64,000 nucleotides of DNA from an uncultured Flaviramulus sp. (GCA_947501105.1 CANMUP010000001.1:310001-374000), one strand, 5' to 3'. Positions 45,909-54,244 are shown, numbered from the stretch's first letter. Translations and numbers: made by a program. Notes: a model not told the origin generated them from the sequence alone.

Positions 45909-47131
45909 TGATTGAAGCGGAGCGTGAAATGCTTAAAAACCAAAAAGTTATTAATAGAATAATTGGTACGATTGAAGGTCATGCAAAAGGCGCAACCATT
46001 GTGTTTTTTGCAGGTATACATGGCAACGAAAAGGCAGGTGTAACGGCTTTACAACACGTTTTTAAGCAGATTAAAATTAAGCATGTAAAAGGCAATATTT
46101 ATGGTCTTTTAGGGAATATAAAAGCACTTAATTTAAACCAAAGATATATTGATAAAGATTTAAACAGACTCTGGACTCCTTCTAAAATTGAAACTATTTT
46201 AAATAAGAACAAACACAGTAACGAAGAACAGGAAGCGGTTGAATTATTTAATATTTTACAAGATATTTTAAAAAAACATAAAGGACCATTTTACTTTATA
46301 GATTTTCATACAACATCAAGTATCTCGCTTCCTTTTATAACGATTAACGATGCACTAATTAACCGAAAGTTTTCAAAGTTATTTCCTTTGCCGGTTGTTT
46401 TGGGTATTGAAGAATTTCTGGATGGACCTTTGTTAAGCTACATAAATCAGTTGGGGTATGTGTCATTAGGTTTTGAAGCAGGGCAACACGATTTAAAAAC
46501 CTCTATAACTAACTGTACTGCTTTTACTTTTTTAACTCTGAGTTTCACTGATATTGTAGAAAAAAAGCATATTTCAAATTTTGAAAAACATGTTGATATC
46601 TTAAAAGATGAGGCAGAAAACATAAAAGACGTTTTTGAAGTTATTTATCAGTATAAAATTCAGCCTAACGAAAAATTTAAAATGATTAATGGTTTTAAAA
46701 GTTTTCAGCATATTAAAAAAGACACACCGATAGCAATAAGTAATAATATTAAAATCACATCAAGATACAATGCCAAAATTTTTATGCCTTTATACCAAAC
46801 AAAAGGAGATGATGGTTTTTTTATTATAAAAACGATTAAACCGTTTTATTTAAGGTTATCTGAGCTTTTACGAGGCATTCGTTTCGACGAGTTATTAGTG
46901 TTTTTACCAGGGGTTTCTTGGATAAATAATACAAAAGGGGCATTAATAGTAAACCTTAAAACAGCTAAATTTTTAGCAAAACCCTTTTTCCATTTGTTAG
47001 GCTATAGGAGCAAGCAAGAAGATGCTACTCATTTGAGGTTATTTAGTCGTGAAAAAGAAGCAAAAACCAAAATGTATAAAAAGGAGGGTTGGTATAAAGG
47101 TTTTCTGAGCACACAAAGAAATAGTAACTAA
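45908..47131 (+). CDS. Succinylglutamate desuccinylase/aspartoacylase-family (M14) protein
   Basis: 407 residues. Zinc motif FFAGIHGNEKAG (H38xxE41) and a distal DFHTTSS (about H131) match the AstE/AspA family, which hydrolyses N-acyl amino acids or peptides. The start codon overlaps the stop codon of the GCS2-CBS gene (TAATG), so the two are translationally coupled: one probably makes, the other processes, an amide or gamma-glutamyl-like compound. The C-terminal half (about 240-407) is an added domain I do not recognise. Its stop is about 20 bases from the edge of the repeat-separated cassette array. Confidence 0.87.
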   Translation: MIEAEREMLKNQKVINRIIGTIEGHAKGATIVFFAGIHGNEKAGVTALQHVFKQIKIKHVKGNIYGLLGNIKALNLNQRYIDKDLNRLWTPSKIETILNKNKHSNEEQEAVELFNILQDILKKHKGPFYFIDFHTTSSISLPFITINDALINRKFSKLFPLPVVLGIEEFLDGPLLSYINQLGYVSLGFEAGQHDLKTSITNCTAFTFLTLSFTDIVEKKHISNFEKHVDILKDEAENIKDVFEVIYQYKIQPNEKFKMINGFKSFQHIKKDTPIAISNNIKITSRYNAKIFMPLYQTKGDDGFFIIKTIKPFYLRLSELLRGIRFDELLVFLPGVSWINNTKGALIVNLKTAKFLAKPFFHLLGYRSKQEDATHLRLFSREKEAKTKMYKKEGWYKGFLSTQRNSN

Positions 47132-47150
47132 CTATAGGGCTTAAGGTTGT

Positions 47151-47166
47151 CTTTTGTTGTAATCAT
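47151..47166 (-). repeat. Partial attC-like end at the left border of the array
   Basis: CTTTTGTTGTAATCAT contains the GTTGTAATCAT outer arm that is complementary at 9 of 11 bases to TTGGTTACAAC at the far end of the three-gene block (48308-48318). The inner arm and hairpin expected to its left are missing; the M14 gene occupies that place. Confidence 0.5.
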
Positions 47167-47585
47167 TTCATTCTTTTCATAATTGGATGATCAGAATTCA
47201 ATTCCAACAAGTCCCATAAATTACCATACAAATCTTTAAACACAGCCACTGTTCCATAATCTGCTTTTTTTGGTTCTCTAACAAATTCAATTCCTTTTGA
47301 AGTCATGTCATTGTAATCTCTCCAAAAATCATCCGAATTTAAGAACAGAAACACTCTTCCACCAGCTTGATTTCCAATAAAAGATTCTTGCTCTTCTTTT
47401 GAGGCTCTTGCTAGTAAAATTGTCGTTCCAGTAGAATTAGGAGGCGCTATTACAACCCACCTTTTATCCTGTTCAGGTTGATAAATATCCTCAATCAAAT
47501 CAAAATTTAATTTTTTTGTATAAAACCGAATTGCTTCGTCATAATCTCTTACCACTAGAGCAATGTGAACTATTGATTGTTTCAT
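47163..47585 (-). CDS. VOC-family (glyoxalase-like) protein, first copy
   Basis: 140 residues. Two beta-alpha-beta-beta-beta modules are present; IVHIALVVRDYDEAIRFYTKKLNF (2-25) and AVFKDLYGNLWDLLELN (about 117-133) carry the metal-site His and Glu of the vicinal-oxygen-chelate fold. Such proteins can be lyases, dioxygenases or antibiotic-binding proteins; the function cannot be told. The stop codon overlaps the GTTGTAATC-type array border. It shares its block with a second VOC gene and a small membrane protein. Confidence 0.9.
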   Translation of the reverse strand: MKQSIVHIALVVRDYDEAIRFYTKKLNFDLIEDIYQPEQDKRWVVIAPPNSTGTTILLARASKEEQESFIGNQAGGRVFLFLNSDDFWRDYNDMTSKGIEFVREPKKADYGTVAVFKDLYGNLWDLLELNSDHPIMKRMK

Positions 47586-47611
47586 TCAGTATCTGCTTTT
47601 TTTTTTAATTT

Positions 47612-47959
47612 TTATTTATCAGACCAAATTGCAAGCTCGTTTCCAGCAGGGTCAATAAAATGAAATCTTCGTCCGCCAGGAAAAGAAAAAATATCTTTTG
47701 AAATTTCCCCGTTTGATTTAATAATTATATTTTTTATCAAGTCAAGGTTTTTGTGATATAAAACAACTAACGCACCATTTACAATTTCATTTTCAGTCTT
47801 TTCAAACCCTCCTTGAAGGCCACTTTCTGAAAAAGCGATATAAGTTGGGCCATAATCTGTAAAAGCCCAGTTAAAGCAGGCTGTATAAAACACCTTTATC
47901 TTTTCAAGGTCTTTAGCCTTGAATTCAACATAATTGATGTGATTGTCTTTTATATCCAT
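47612..47959 (-). CDS. VOC-family protein, second copy
   Basis: 115 residues. DNHINYVEFKAKDLEKIKVFYTACFNWAF (4-32) and GRRFHFIDPAGNELAIWSDK (96-115) match the short VOC type; the pattern is not close to the neighbouring VOC protein, so this is not a recent duplication. Substrate unknown. It is in the same block as the other VOC gene, 26 bases upstream of it. Confidence 0.9.
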   Translation of the reverse strand: MDIKDNHINYVEFKAKDLEKIKVFYTACFNWAFTDYGPTYIAFSESGLQGGFEKTENEIVNGALVVLYHKNLDLIKNIIIKSNGEISKDIFSFPGGRRFHFIDPAGNELAIWSDK

Positions 47960-48033
47960 TTTTATTCTACCTTAATTAAAAATAACCAAAAAATTATTTC
48001 TTTCAACCCACATTTACTGAATTCATATTTGAA

Positions 48034-48279
48034 TTACTTTCTCAACTCTAATTCCTTTTTAATCTTTTTTATATTTCCATAATTCAATGGAATAATCGCA
48101 CTTAAAGCTAGCGGAACTACTATTAAAGAAGTAAAAGTACTGCTATCCTCTTTTACTATTAATCCGTATACACATATAACAAAAAGCAAAGACAAAACAC
48201 CAATTAATGCTCCTGTAATGATTTTAAGTGCTTTTAATTCAGTGTTTAATTTTTCTGTAGTTTTATTTTTTAAAGCCAT
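48034..48279 (-). CDS. Small two-helix membrane protein
   Basis: 81 residues with a charged N-terminus (about 1-18), two membrane helices (about 20-42 and 50-66) and a basic tail (NIKKIKKELELRK). No known family. It is the first gene of the leftmost block, next to repeat a. Confidence 0.6.
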   Translation of the reverse strand: MALKNKTTEKLNTELKALKIITGALIGVLSLLFVICVYGLIVKEDSSTFTSLIVVPLALSAIIPLNYGNIKKIKKELELRK

Positions 48280-48311
48280 ATTATTTTACGTTTCTGTTTT
48301 TTTAATATTGG

Positions 48312-48441
48312 TTACAACGCGTTTGCATATTTTTAGTTGGGTTTACTAGAAACTAAATTAGTAAAAGAAAACGAACCAAAGGAAAATCACACGGATTTTT
48401 CGAGTGTGCACAGACCAAGTAATTGGCTATACATTGTTGTA
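48312..48441 (-). repeat. attC-like site a
   Basis: Left arm TTACAACGCGTTTGCATAT and right arm CTATACATTGTTGTA are imperfect inverted repeats; between them lies a variable hairpin with GGAAAATC..GGATTTTT. Length 130 bp. It belongs to a subgroup with sites d and f, sharing the GAACCAxAGGAAA segment. It separates the VOC block from the deaminase gene. Confidence 0.65.
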
Positions 48442-48455
48442 CCCGTTTTAAATTA

Positions 48456-48917
48456 TTAATCTAAATGCAAAAGGGAAGCTTCATCTTCTAAAAGAGGCCC
48501 TATTACTTTAAGTTTTCTACCTCCTTTTTCCAATAACTCCCTTGTAGGCATTTCAAACACCCAATTCGGGTCATCTCTTCCTACAAGTCTGTAATATTCT
48601 TTTTTACTCAATCCGTAAACAAGTTTTCCTATACCACTCCAATAAATAGCTGAAGTACACATAGGGCAAGGTTCGTCACTAGTATATATAGAACATTCAT
48701 TCAGAAATGAAAAACCGTAAATTTTACAAGCTTCTCTTATTAAATTGATTTCAGCATGAGCGAGACAATCATTGTCAGTATTAATGGTGTTTTCACCTTT
48801 TAGAACAACCTCTCCGTTTTTATTTACAAGAATGCAACCATAGGGCAAATTGTTTTTTTGTTTTGATTTTCTCGCCACTTCAATTGCTATTCTGATAAAG
48901 TCTGTGTCTTTTTTCAT
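48456..48917 (-). CDS. Nucleoside (guanine/cytidine-type) deaminase
   Basis: 153 residues. The zinc motif HAEINLI (about 54-60) and PCPMC (about 83-87) are intact, giving the cytidine/deoxycytidylate deaminase fold; the overall pattern (DxGENTxxxxxDxLAHAE, IYTSDEPCPMCTSAIYWSGI) fits guanine deaminase or tRNA-type members better than dCMP deaminases. It is the gene next to repeat a in a longer block. Confidence 0.9.
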   Translation of the reverse strand: MKKDTDFIRIAIEVARKSKQKNNLPYGCILVNKNGEVVLKGENTINTDNDCLAHAEINLIREACKIYGFSFLNECSIYTSDEPCPMCTSAIYWSGIGKLVYGLSKKEYYRLVGRDDPNWVFEMPTRELLEKGGRKLKVIGPLLEDEASLLHLD

Positions 48918-48979
48918 TATTATAGATTATTTTTAAAATTGATTGACTACTCTTAAAAGCAAAGTAGTTGGTGCGATTA

Positions 48980-49588
48980 TTAATCCGAGGTAAATATATA
49001 TTTTCCGTGCTTTCTATCATTTGCCGAATATGAATAAACTCTTTGTCCATTTGGTAATGTTTTTTTAGAAGTCCAAAGAAAATAACCAATAATCAAGCCT
49101 AAAAAACCACCCAAAATAGAAAAAAAATATCCACCAATAATCCAAGGTTTTTGATTTTCTTAGGGTTTTGCTAAATTTTTTAATCTTTCATTTTTTAGAG
49201 AATTCAGAAGTTCTTTGTCGATTGATCGGCCTCTTTGTTTTAATACCTTTTGCGCAAGAGTGTAGTCAAACACATTCCATTCATCAGATTTTAATAAAAC
49301 TTCGTAAAGCTCCTCGTCTGAAAATTGAAATAAGTAATAGTCTTTGTCAATTTGGTCAATTAAATCCCTTGCTCTTTTCTCAAGTATTTCTTCCGCTTTT
49401 TTGAAGTCAGTTTGTTTTAATCGAATTTCGATTTGATTATTTAAAGTATTTCCAGAAAAAGTGATATCAACAGACGGAACATTGTCTGCAAGTATTGATT
49501 CAATTCCACTTTCTTTTAACAAGTCCTTTAATTCGGTTGCTTGTTCTAAAGTCGGAAACCTTCTGAATATTGAGTAATTTTCTTCCAT
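48980..49588 (-). pseudogene. Interrupted gene: hypothetical two-part protein with in-frame stop
   Basis: The 142-residue frame from 49588 ends at a TAA at 49160-49162 after NLAKP. Reading on in the same frame without a shift gives 59 more codons down to a TAA at 48980-48982, with a clear membrane helix (PWIIGGYFFSILGGFLGLI...) and a sensible soluble tail. The upstream part has a DUF2007-like signature (IFRRFPTLEQATELKDLLKE, AEEILEKRA). The simplest reading is one gene of about 202 codons inactivated by a nonsense mutation, although the stop could also be read through or be a sequencing error. Confidence 0.75.
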
Positions 49589-49596
49589 TTACACTT

Positions 49597-51120
49597 TTAT
49601 TTAGTGAACACTCCGTTGTAATCACTACCCATATATGATCCCCATCGAATCTTTCCTGTAATGGGGAATTTAGAATCAATCCTATTAATTCGTAGACCGT
49701 CGAAGGTATAGGTCTTTTTTACATTAGTGCCGTGCAGGTAGACTATATCTAGAAAACCGTTACCGTCTAAATCACCTATCCAAGGAGTCGACGAAAGGTT
49801 ATTGCCTTCGTATTGGAGGTCTAACTCTGCCACTACTTTCTCGGTGAACTCGATAGCTATAATGTTATTATGAAAAAATTTCATTTGAAATTCGTTGGAT
49901 ACCTTATAATTTATCGGCATTAAAACCTCGTCTTTACCATCTCCATTTAAATCTACGGCTAAAGGAGAACTCATTTGATAAAAACCTAAGGTGTCTTCAA
50001 ACTCTATATTACCATTTTTGCCATTTACCATTATCTGTTTTGACCACCCCAAGTCGGGCCATACGCCCTGAGCGTATGAAACAAAAATATCGGGGACACT
50101 ATCATCATTAAAAAAACCTATTGCGACAGATCCATAAGCTTCCGTACCTGGTATGGTAATCGCCCAAATAGGTTTATGAGTAATTCCATCAAAGGCCAAC
50201 AATCGTCCGTCTACTGAATTGGCAACAATGTCGTGATGGCCATCTTCATTAATATCTACCCAAGCACCGGGACCAATAAAACCTTTTTTTTCACTGGTTG
50301 CCAATTTAATCGATTTAGACAGGTCACCAGATTTAATTTCGGCTATTGAGGTCACATACAGGTTTCCACCAATGGTTTCACCTCCAGTGCCGAATATCAC
50401 ATTTTTATAAGTTTCAGATTCATGCGGAAGCACGGAAACAGACATATATATTTCGCCACCATCAGGCATCGGCGCTTTACTGATAACACTTCCTGTTTTA
50501 CTATCTATAATTACCAAATGTCCGGTTGGCCTGTTTGGGTCATTCGGCTCTGCGAGAACATCACCTCCGTTGGAAACTAATATATCTTTCTGCCCGTCAT
50601 TATTTTGATCTGTGATAAACTGAGGGTTGTAAAAATTGAACCATTCTTTTTCTTCAGCTTTTGGTTTTATAAATCGCCACAATACTTTTCCCGTTTGTCC
50701 ATTTATAGCAATCAATTCCGCTGAACGTCCATTTATCAAAACATCTGAAACACCATCACCTGTAATATCTTGAAGCGCAGCCGACCCGAAAATTTGATCT
50801 TTTGCAGCTACCTTCCAGAGTAGTTCGCCTGTCTTACCATTAAGAGCAACCACAGCAGAATCAGACGCGTGAAATTCCATGCGGCCAGCACCAAGAACTA
50901 TGTCACCGACATTATCATTATTAAAATCAGCAATTCTGGGAGATGAAAAAGAACCGATACCTGGTAAAATTTTGGCCCAGGTATTTTGAGCCATCAGAAC
51001 AGGTGTGCTTAGAAATAGGAACAGCAGTATACTAAAGATAAATATTCTAATTACTATATTATTTCTGTAACCATTAGCTGAGGTAGGTACTTCTAAAAAA
51101 GCTGGTTCTGATTTTTTCAT
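49597..51120 (-). CDS. FG-GAP/beta-propeller repeat protein
   Basis: 507 residues. N-terminal membrane segment or signal (about 22-44, ending VLMAQ), then seven repeats of about 60 residues, each with a calcium-binding-like DxNxDGxxD element (DFNNDNVGDI, DITGDGVSDV, DQNNDGQKDI, DINEDGHHDI, FFNDDSVPDI, DLNGDGKDEV, DLDGNGFLDI). Two PQQ-like segments (NGKTGELLWKV, NGQTGKVLWRF) are embedded. An extracellular or surface propeller is likely; ligand unknown. It is the largest of the array genes and starts 8 bases from the interrupted gene. Confidence 0.85.
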   Translation of the reverse strand: MKKSEPAFLEVPTSANGYRNNIVIRIFIFSILLFLFLSTPVLMAQNTWAKILPGIGSFSSPRIADFNNDNVGDIVLGAGRMEFHASDSAVVALNGKTGELLWKVAAKDQIFGSAALQDITGDGVSDVLINGRSAELIAINGQTGKVLWRFIKPKAEEKEWFNFYNPQFITDQNNDGQKDILVSNGGDVLAEPNDPNRPTGHLVIIDSKTGSVISKAPMPDGGEIYMSVSVLPHESETYKNVIFGTGGETIGGNLYVTSIAEIKSGDLSKSIKLATSEKKGFIGPGAWVDINEDGHHDIVANSVDGRLLAFDGITHKPIWAITIPGTEAYGSVAIGFFNDDSVPDIFVSYAQGVWPDLGWSKQIMVNGKNGNIEFEDTLGFYQMSSPLAVDLNGDGKDEVLMPINYKVSNEFQMKFFHNNIIAIEFTEKVVAELDLQYEGNNLSSTPWIGDLDGNGFLDIVYLHGTNVKKTYTFDGLRINRIDSKFPITGKIRWGSYMGSDYNGVFTK

Positions 51121-51155
51121 AAGAATTTTATCATTGATTACCGGTTGGGTGTCTA

Positions 51156-51264
51156 CCTAACGTGTTCGTGTATGGCTCGTTGTGGGAAATTAGCATGATT
51201 TTTCGATTAAGGAAACAATATAGGAAATTCAGAAGCAATGAGCTATACACGTTGTTGTAAGTAG
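51156..51264 (-). repeat. attC-like site b
   Basis: Left arm CCTAACGTGTTCGTGTATGG and right arm CTATACACGTTGTTGTAAG pair imperfectly; length 109 bp. The core here, read on minus, is GTTAGGT, which fits the classical GTTRRRY motif. It separates the FG-GAP gene from the cation transporter. Confidence 0.7.
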
Positions 51265-51277
51265 TGCTTTATTTTAT

Positions 51278-52072
51278 TCATTTACTTAGTTTTAATATTC
51301 GGAATGCTCCTTGTATTACTAAACCGAAGACGATTGTGCCTATAATCAAATCAGGTTTGCTTGAATTCAACCAATTTACCAAAAGTCCTGCGATTATTAC
51401 ACCTAAATTAATTACCACATCATTCGAGGTAAAAATCATACTCGCTTTCATATGTGCCTCTTCTTTGCTTTTTGACTTTTGCAAAATGTAAAGACAAATT
51501 CCATTTGCGATAAGTGCAAAAACTGAAACGATTATCATCGTCGAAAAATCAGGAAATTTCTCGTCTCCAAAAAATCTCCTTAAAACTTCCACAAATCCAA
51601 TAATCGCAAGTGTTATTTGAAAATATCCAGCAAGTTTCGCAATCCGCTTTTTCTTTATTATCGTTCTGCCAACCGCAAATAAGCTAATTCCGTACACAAA
51701 ACTGTCGGCAAGCATATCCAAACTGTCGGCAACTAAGCCCATTGATTTAGATATAATTCCTGTCGCCATTTCGATGATGAAAAAGGCAAAATTTATTGCA
51801 AGGACAGACCAAAGTAGTTTTTTCTGGTTTGCATTTTCTTTAAATTCCGTTTGGTCGGTTTGTTCCGTTGAGATTTTTTCCCCACCTAAATTTAGTTCGA
51901 TAACGGACTTTTCGATTTGGTCAATTTCTCCGCTGTGAAAAACGGTCAATTTTCGATTCGGAATGTCAAAGTCCAAATTGGCAATACTTGAAATTCCGTC
52001 CAATTTCATTCGGATTAAATTTTCCTCCGATGGACAGTCCATTTTGGTAATTTCAAATATTGTTTTGTTCAT
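51278..52072 (-). CDS. Cation transporter with N-terminal HMA-like and C-terminal CDF domain
   Basis: 264 residues. The first about 70 residues (FEITKMDCPSEENLIRMKLD) resemble a heavy-metal-associated domain with a MDCPSEE start instead of MxCxxC. About six helices follow (CDF fold), with SLDMLADSF in the place of the second-helix metal site. Ions exported are probably divalent cations. Compared with the chromosomal CDF gene at 37.4 kb, it has a different N-terminus and lacks the His-rich lead. It is in the array between sites b and c. Confidence 0.85.
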   Translation of the reverse strand: MNKTIFEITKMDCPSEENLIRMKLDGISSIANLDFDIPNRKLTVFHSGEIDQIEKSVIELNLGGEKISTEQTDQTEFKENANQKKLLWSVLAINFAFFIIEMATGIISKSMGLVADSLDMLADSFVYGISLFAVGRTIIKKKRIAKLAGYFQITLAIIGFVEVLRRFFGDEKFPDFSTMIIVSVFALIANGICLYILQKSKSKEEAHMKASMIFTSNDVVINLGVIIAGLLVNWLNSSKPDLIIGTIVFGLVIQGAFRILKLSK

Positions 52073-52091
52073 TCAAATTCGACGGTTTTCG

Positions 52092-52224
52092 GCATTAATG
52101 TGTTCGTGTGTGGTTTCGTAGTGTTTGGACTAAAGATAGCAAAAAGAGACCAACGAGCAGGAAATTCGCCAGAATATCCGAGATAGTTTTAGACACTATA
52201 AACTATACACGTTGTTGGCAATTG
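52092..52224 (-). repeat. attC-like site c
   Basis: Left arm GCATTAATGTGTTCGTGTGTGG and right arm AAACTATACACGTTGTTGGC. The left outer bases (GGCATTAAT) differ from the other sites, so this end may have been remodelled. Length about 133 bp. Confidence 0.6.
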
Positions 52225-52228
52225 TTTA

Positions 52229-52780
52229 CTATTTCAAATACATTTCTTGGGTTATCATCATAAATACGGAAAGAATTAGGAAAATGATAGTTATGGTTAT
52301 ATGAACCCATTGTTTTTTGGTAAAAATAAGAGCAATCAAAAAGGTTATTATAACAGATAAGGGAATTAAAACTTGAAAACCATTTCTGATAACTTTAACA
52401 ACAGCAAATGAAATGAAATTTAGAAGCAATAATGTGAAAATATATGACTTTTGATTGAAATACCAATCTCTTAAATTTATGTTAGTTTCAGGTCTATCAG
52501 GAAGAACAGCAAAACTCGCAAGAAGTAAAAAGATTATTGGTAACAGAAAAACAAAAAAGCCACCAGAAGTATTAATCAACTCCATATTAAAGTAATGATA
52601 AATTCCAAACCACATATTAATTACAAGCAATAAAATGATAAAAGCCCATAGCATTAACAACCAGTACCATTTTACCTGTTTTCGGATTCTTAACAATTTA
52701 TGTAAGCTAATTAATAGATCACTAATCCCAAGCGCAACAAATAGTGAAATAAATGTAATTAAGAAAGAGAATTTATTCAT
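52229..52780 (-). CDS. Multi-TM hypothetical protein, cassette type
   Basis: 183 residues with about five or six hydrophobic helices. The first helix (SFLITFISLFVALGISDLLISLHKLLR) shares its pattern with the gene at 53.6 kb, so the two are related. No known function. It occupies the block between sites c and d. Confidence 0.65.
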   Translation of the reverse strand: MNKFSFLITFISLFVALGISDLLISLHKLLRIRKQVKWYWLLMLWAFIILLLVINMWFGIYHYFNMELINTSGGFFVFLLPIIFLLLASFAVLPDRPETNINLRDWYFNQKSYIFTLLLLNFISFAVVKVIRNGFQVLIPLSVIITFLIALIFTKKQWVHITITIIFLILSVFMMITQEMYLK

Positions 52781-52795
52781 GTCTTTGAAATTGGT

Positions 52796-52931
52796 GCCAA
52801 CGGTTTGTATATGATTAGTTGCGTGTTTAAGTAACTAATTTAGCAAAAATGAAACGAACCAGAGGAAATTCCGAAGGAATTTCCAAGTAGGCGATAACCA
52901 AGCAATTAAATATACCCGTTGTTGGCATTAG
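52796..52931 (-). repeat. attC-like site d
   Basis: Left arm GCCAACGGTTTGTATATG and right arm AAATATACCCGTTGTTGGC. The middle holds a near-perfect hairpin: GGAAATTCC (52864-52872), GAA, GGAATTTCC (52876-52884). Length about 136 bp. Confidence 0.7.
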
Positions 52932-53405
52932 TTATTTTTCACAATAACTTCCTTTGCAATTAATAGGTGTATAAATAGATGAATGTACAATCCACTCATT
53001 ATCTTTTTTCCTATACATAATCCAATATTTTCCAACTATTGTTGACTTTTCAGTATCATTTTTTTCAGTCCAACTTTCAGTCCAAATTCCGGTTTCATAT
53101 GCTACAGACCATTGTTTATTAACTTCTATTTTCTGCAGTTCATTATACCAAGTGATATCTGGCCTTCGATTGTATAAACGCCTTATCAGACCCTTAATTT
53201 CTTCTTTATTAAACCACTTTCCTCCAGCGGAAATCATTATTGATTCAGGGGAATAAAGAGTATAAAGATTGATTGTATCTCGCTTATTGAAAGAATTATT
53301 CCATAACTCATTTTTAGATTTAATCAAATCAAAGTCAGCATTAGAATCTTGCCCATAAATACTTGTAATTAAAAAGGATAAAATTATGAATAGGATTTTT
53401 TTCAT
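52932..53405 (-). CDS. SnoaL/NTF2-like (DUF4440-type) exported protein
   Basis: The ATG at 53403-53405 starts MKKILFIILSFLITSIYGQ, a signal peptide, giving 157 residues; the frame before it (to 53468) crosses the array repeat and is not used. The mature part (about 20-155) has the NTF2-like cone: LIKSKNELWNNSFNKRDTINLYTLYSPESIMI, WSVAYETGIWTESW. Such domains form small-molecule-binding pockets; the ligand is unknown. Placed between sites d and e. Confidence 0.85.
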   Translation of the reverse strand: MKKILFIILSFLITSIYGQDSNADFDLIKSKNELWNNSFNKRDTINLYTLYSPESIMISAGGKWFNKEEIKGLIRRLYNRRPDITWYNELQKIEVNKQWSVAYETGIWTESWTEKNDTEKSTIVGKYWIMYRKKDNEWIVHSSIYTPINCKGSYCEK

Positions 53406-53427
53406 TTTGATCAATTCTTGAATTAAT

Positions 53428-53516
53428 GCCAACGTCAACTGTGTATGGCGTAGTGAGGCGCGCCTCACGGAGAGCCATAATCGCGCCTGATTCGCTATAC
53501 ACTTTGTTGTGTGATA
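53428..53516 (-). repeat. attC-like site e, short form
   Basis: Left arm GCCAACGTCAACTGTGTATGG and right arm CTATACACTTTGTTGTGTG. The middle is a perfect 16-base palindrome, GTGAGGCGCGCCTCAC (53453-53468), much richer in G+C than the rest of the window. Length 89 bp, shortest of the set. Confidence 0.65.
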
Positions 53517-53619
53517 ATTTCCTTGTGGAGCTCACGTATAGAACAAATATACGAAACCCTGACAAGGCGTGATTTACAGTTGACGTTGTGTTGCGTTGAT
53601 GAAATACGATGTATATAAA

Positions 53620-54207
53620 TTACTTATTCAATTGTAATTTCCACACTTTCCAATATAACACAATCCAAGCTATTACATTTATATATGCTATTACAAATGT
53701 TATAATCTCCATAGTTTTAGATAAATGTCCTTTAAGTGAAAGCCAACCAAAAAGTGCAGAAAAAAAAATCCCGCCAATATTAATAAAAAGGACACGTCGA
53801 TAAGATTTAAAAAAAAATGATTTGGAATCGAATTGAGATGCTCTATAAAATGTATAGAGAATTGTACAAGTTGTTACAATTGAATAAAAACAAGCCGCAA
53901 AGTAGAATTGGTAATGTGGTTTTATAATAAAAGAATTTAATGTGAAATGAGCTATTGATATGGCAAAGACATTAATAGCATCAGCAGGAACGGGAATTAA
54001 TTTTACCGAAATGGCATGCAAAGAGTATGATATCCAAGCATTCATTACAAGCATAACGATTAGGATTAAACTTAACCATTGAAAATAATTAGGATTCTGA
54101 ACAGAACGAAAAACACTAATAAGATCTGCTAAAGCTACACCTAACAGAATACTAATTAAAGTAATATAAACTGTGGAATAATGACTTTTAATTATTTCAT
54201 CATTCAT
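53620..54207 (-). CDS. Multi-TM hypothetical protein, cassette type, related to the 52.2 kb gene
   Basis: 195 residues with about five helices. The first helix (VYITLISILLGVALADLISVF) and following WxxLxLIxxxLxxNxW pattern align with the protein at 52229-52780 (ISLFVALGISDLLISL, WLLMLWAFIILLLVINMW). Function unknown. The block between sites e and f contains only this gene plus about 100 non-coding bases at the site e side. Confidence 0.65.
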   Translation of the reverse strand: MNDEIIKSHYSTVYITLISILLGVALADLISVFRSVQNPNYFQWLSLILIVMLVMNAWISYSLHAISVKLIPVPADAINVFAISIAHFTLNSFIIKPHYQFYFAACFYSIVTTCTILYTFYRASQFDSKSFFFKSYRRVLFINIGGIFFSALFGWLSLKGHLSKTMEIITFVIAYINVIAWIVLYWKVWKLQLNK

Positions 54208-54244
54208 AATATTTATTTTTTAAATAAACGTTTAATGCAATGCA

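Noticed and set aside
48880-49089. Open frame of 69 codons on the minus strand
   Set aside because: It is a different frame of the tail of the interrupted membrane-protein gene; the in-frame continuation has a proper helix and gene-like composition, this one does not.
53406-53468. N-terminal extension of the NTF2-like protein
   Set aside because: It would translate through array repeat e; the downstream ATG opens a clean signal peptide.
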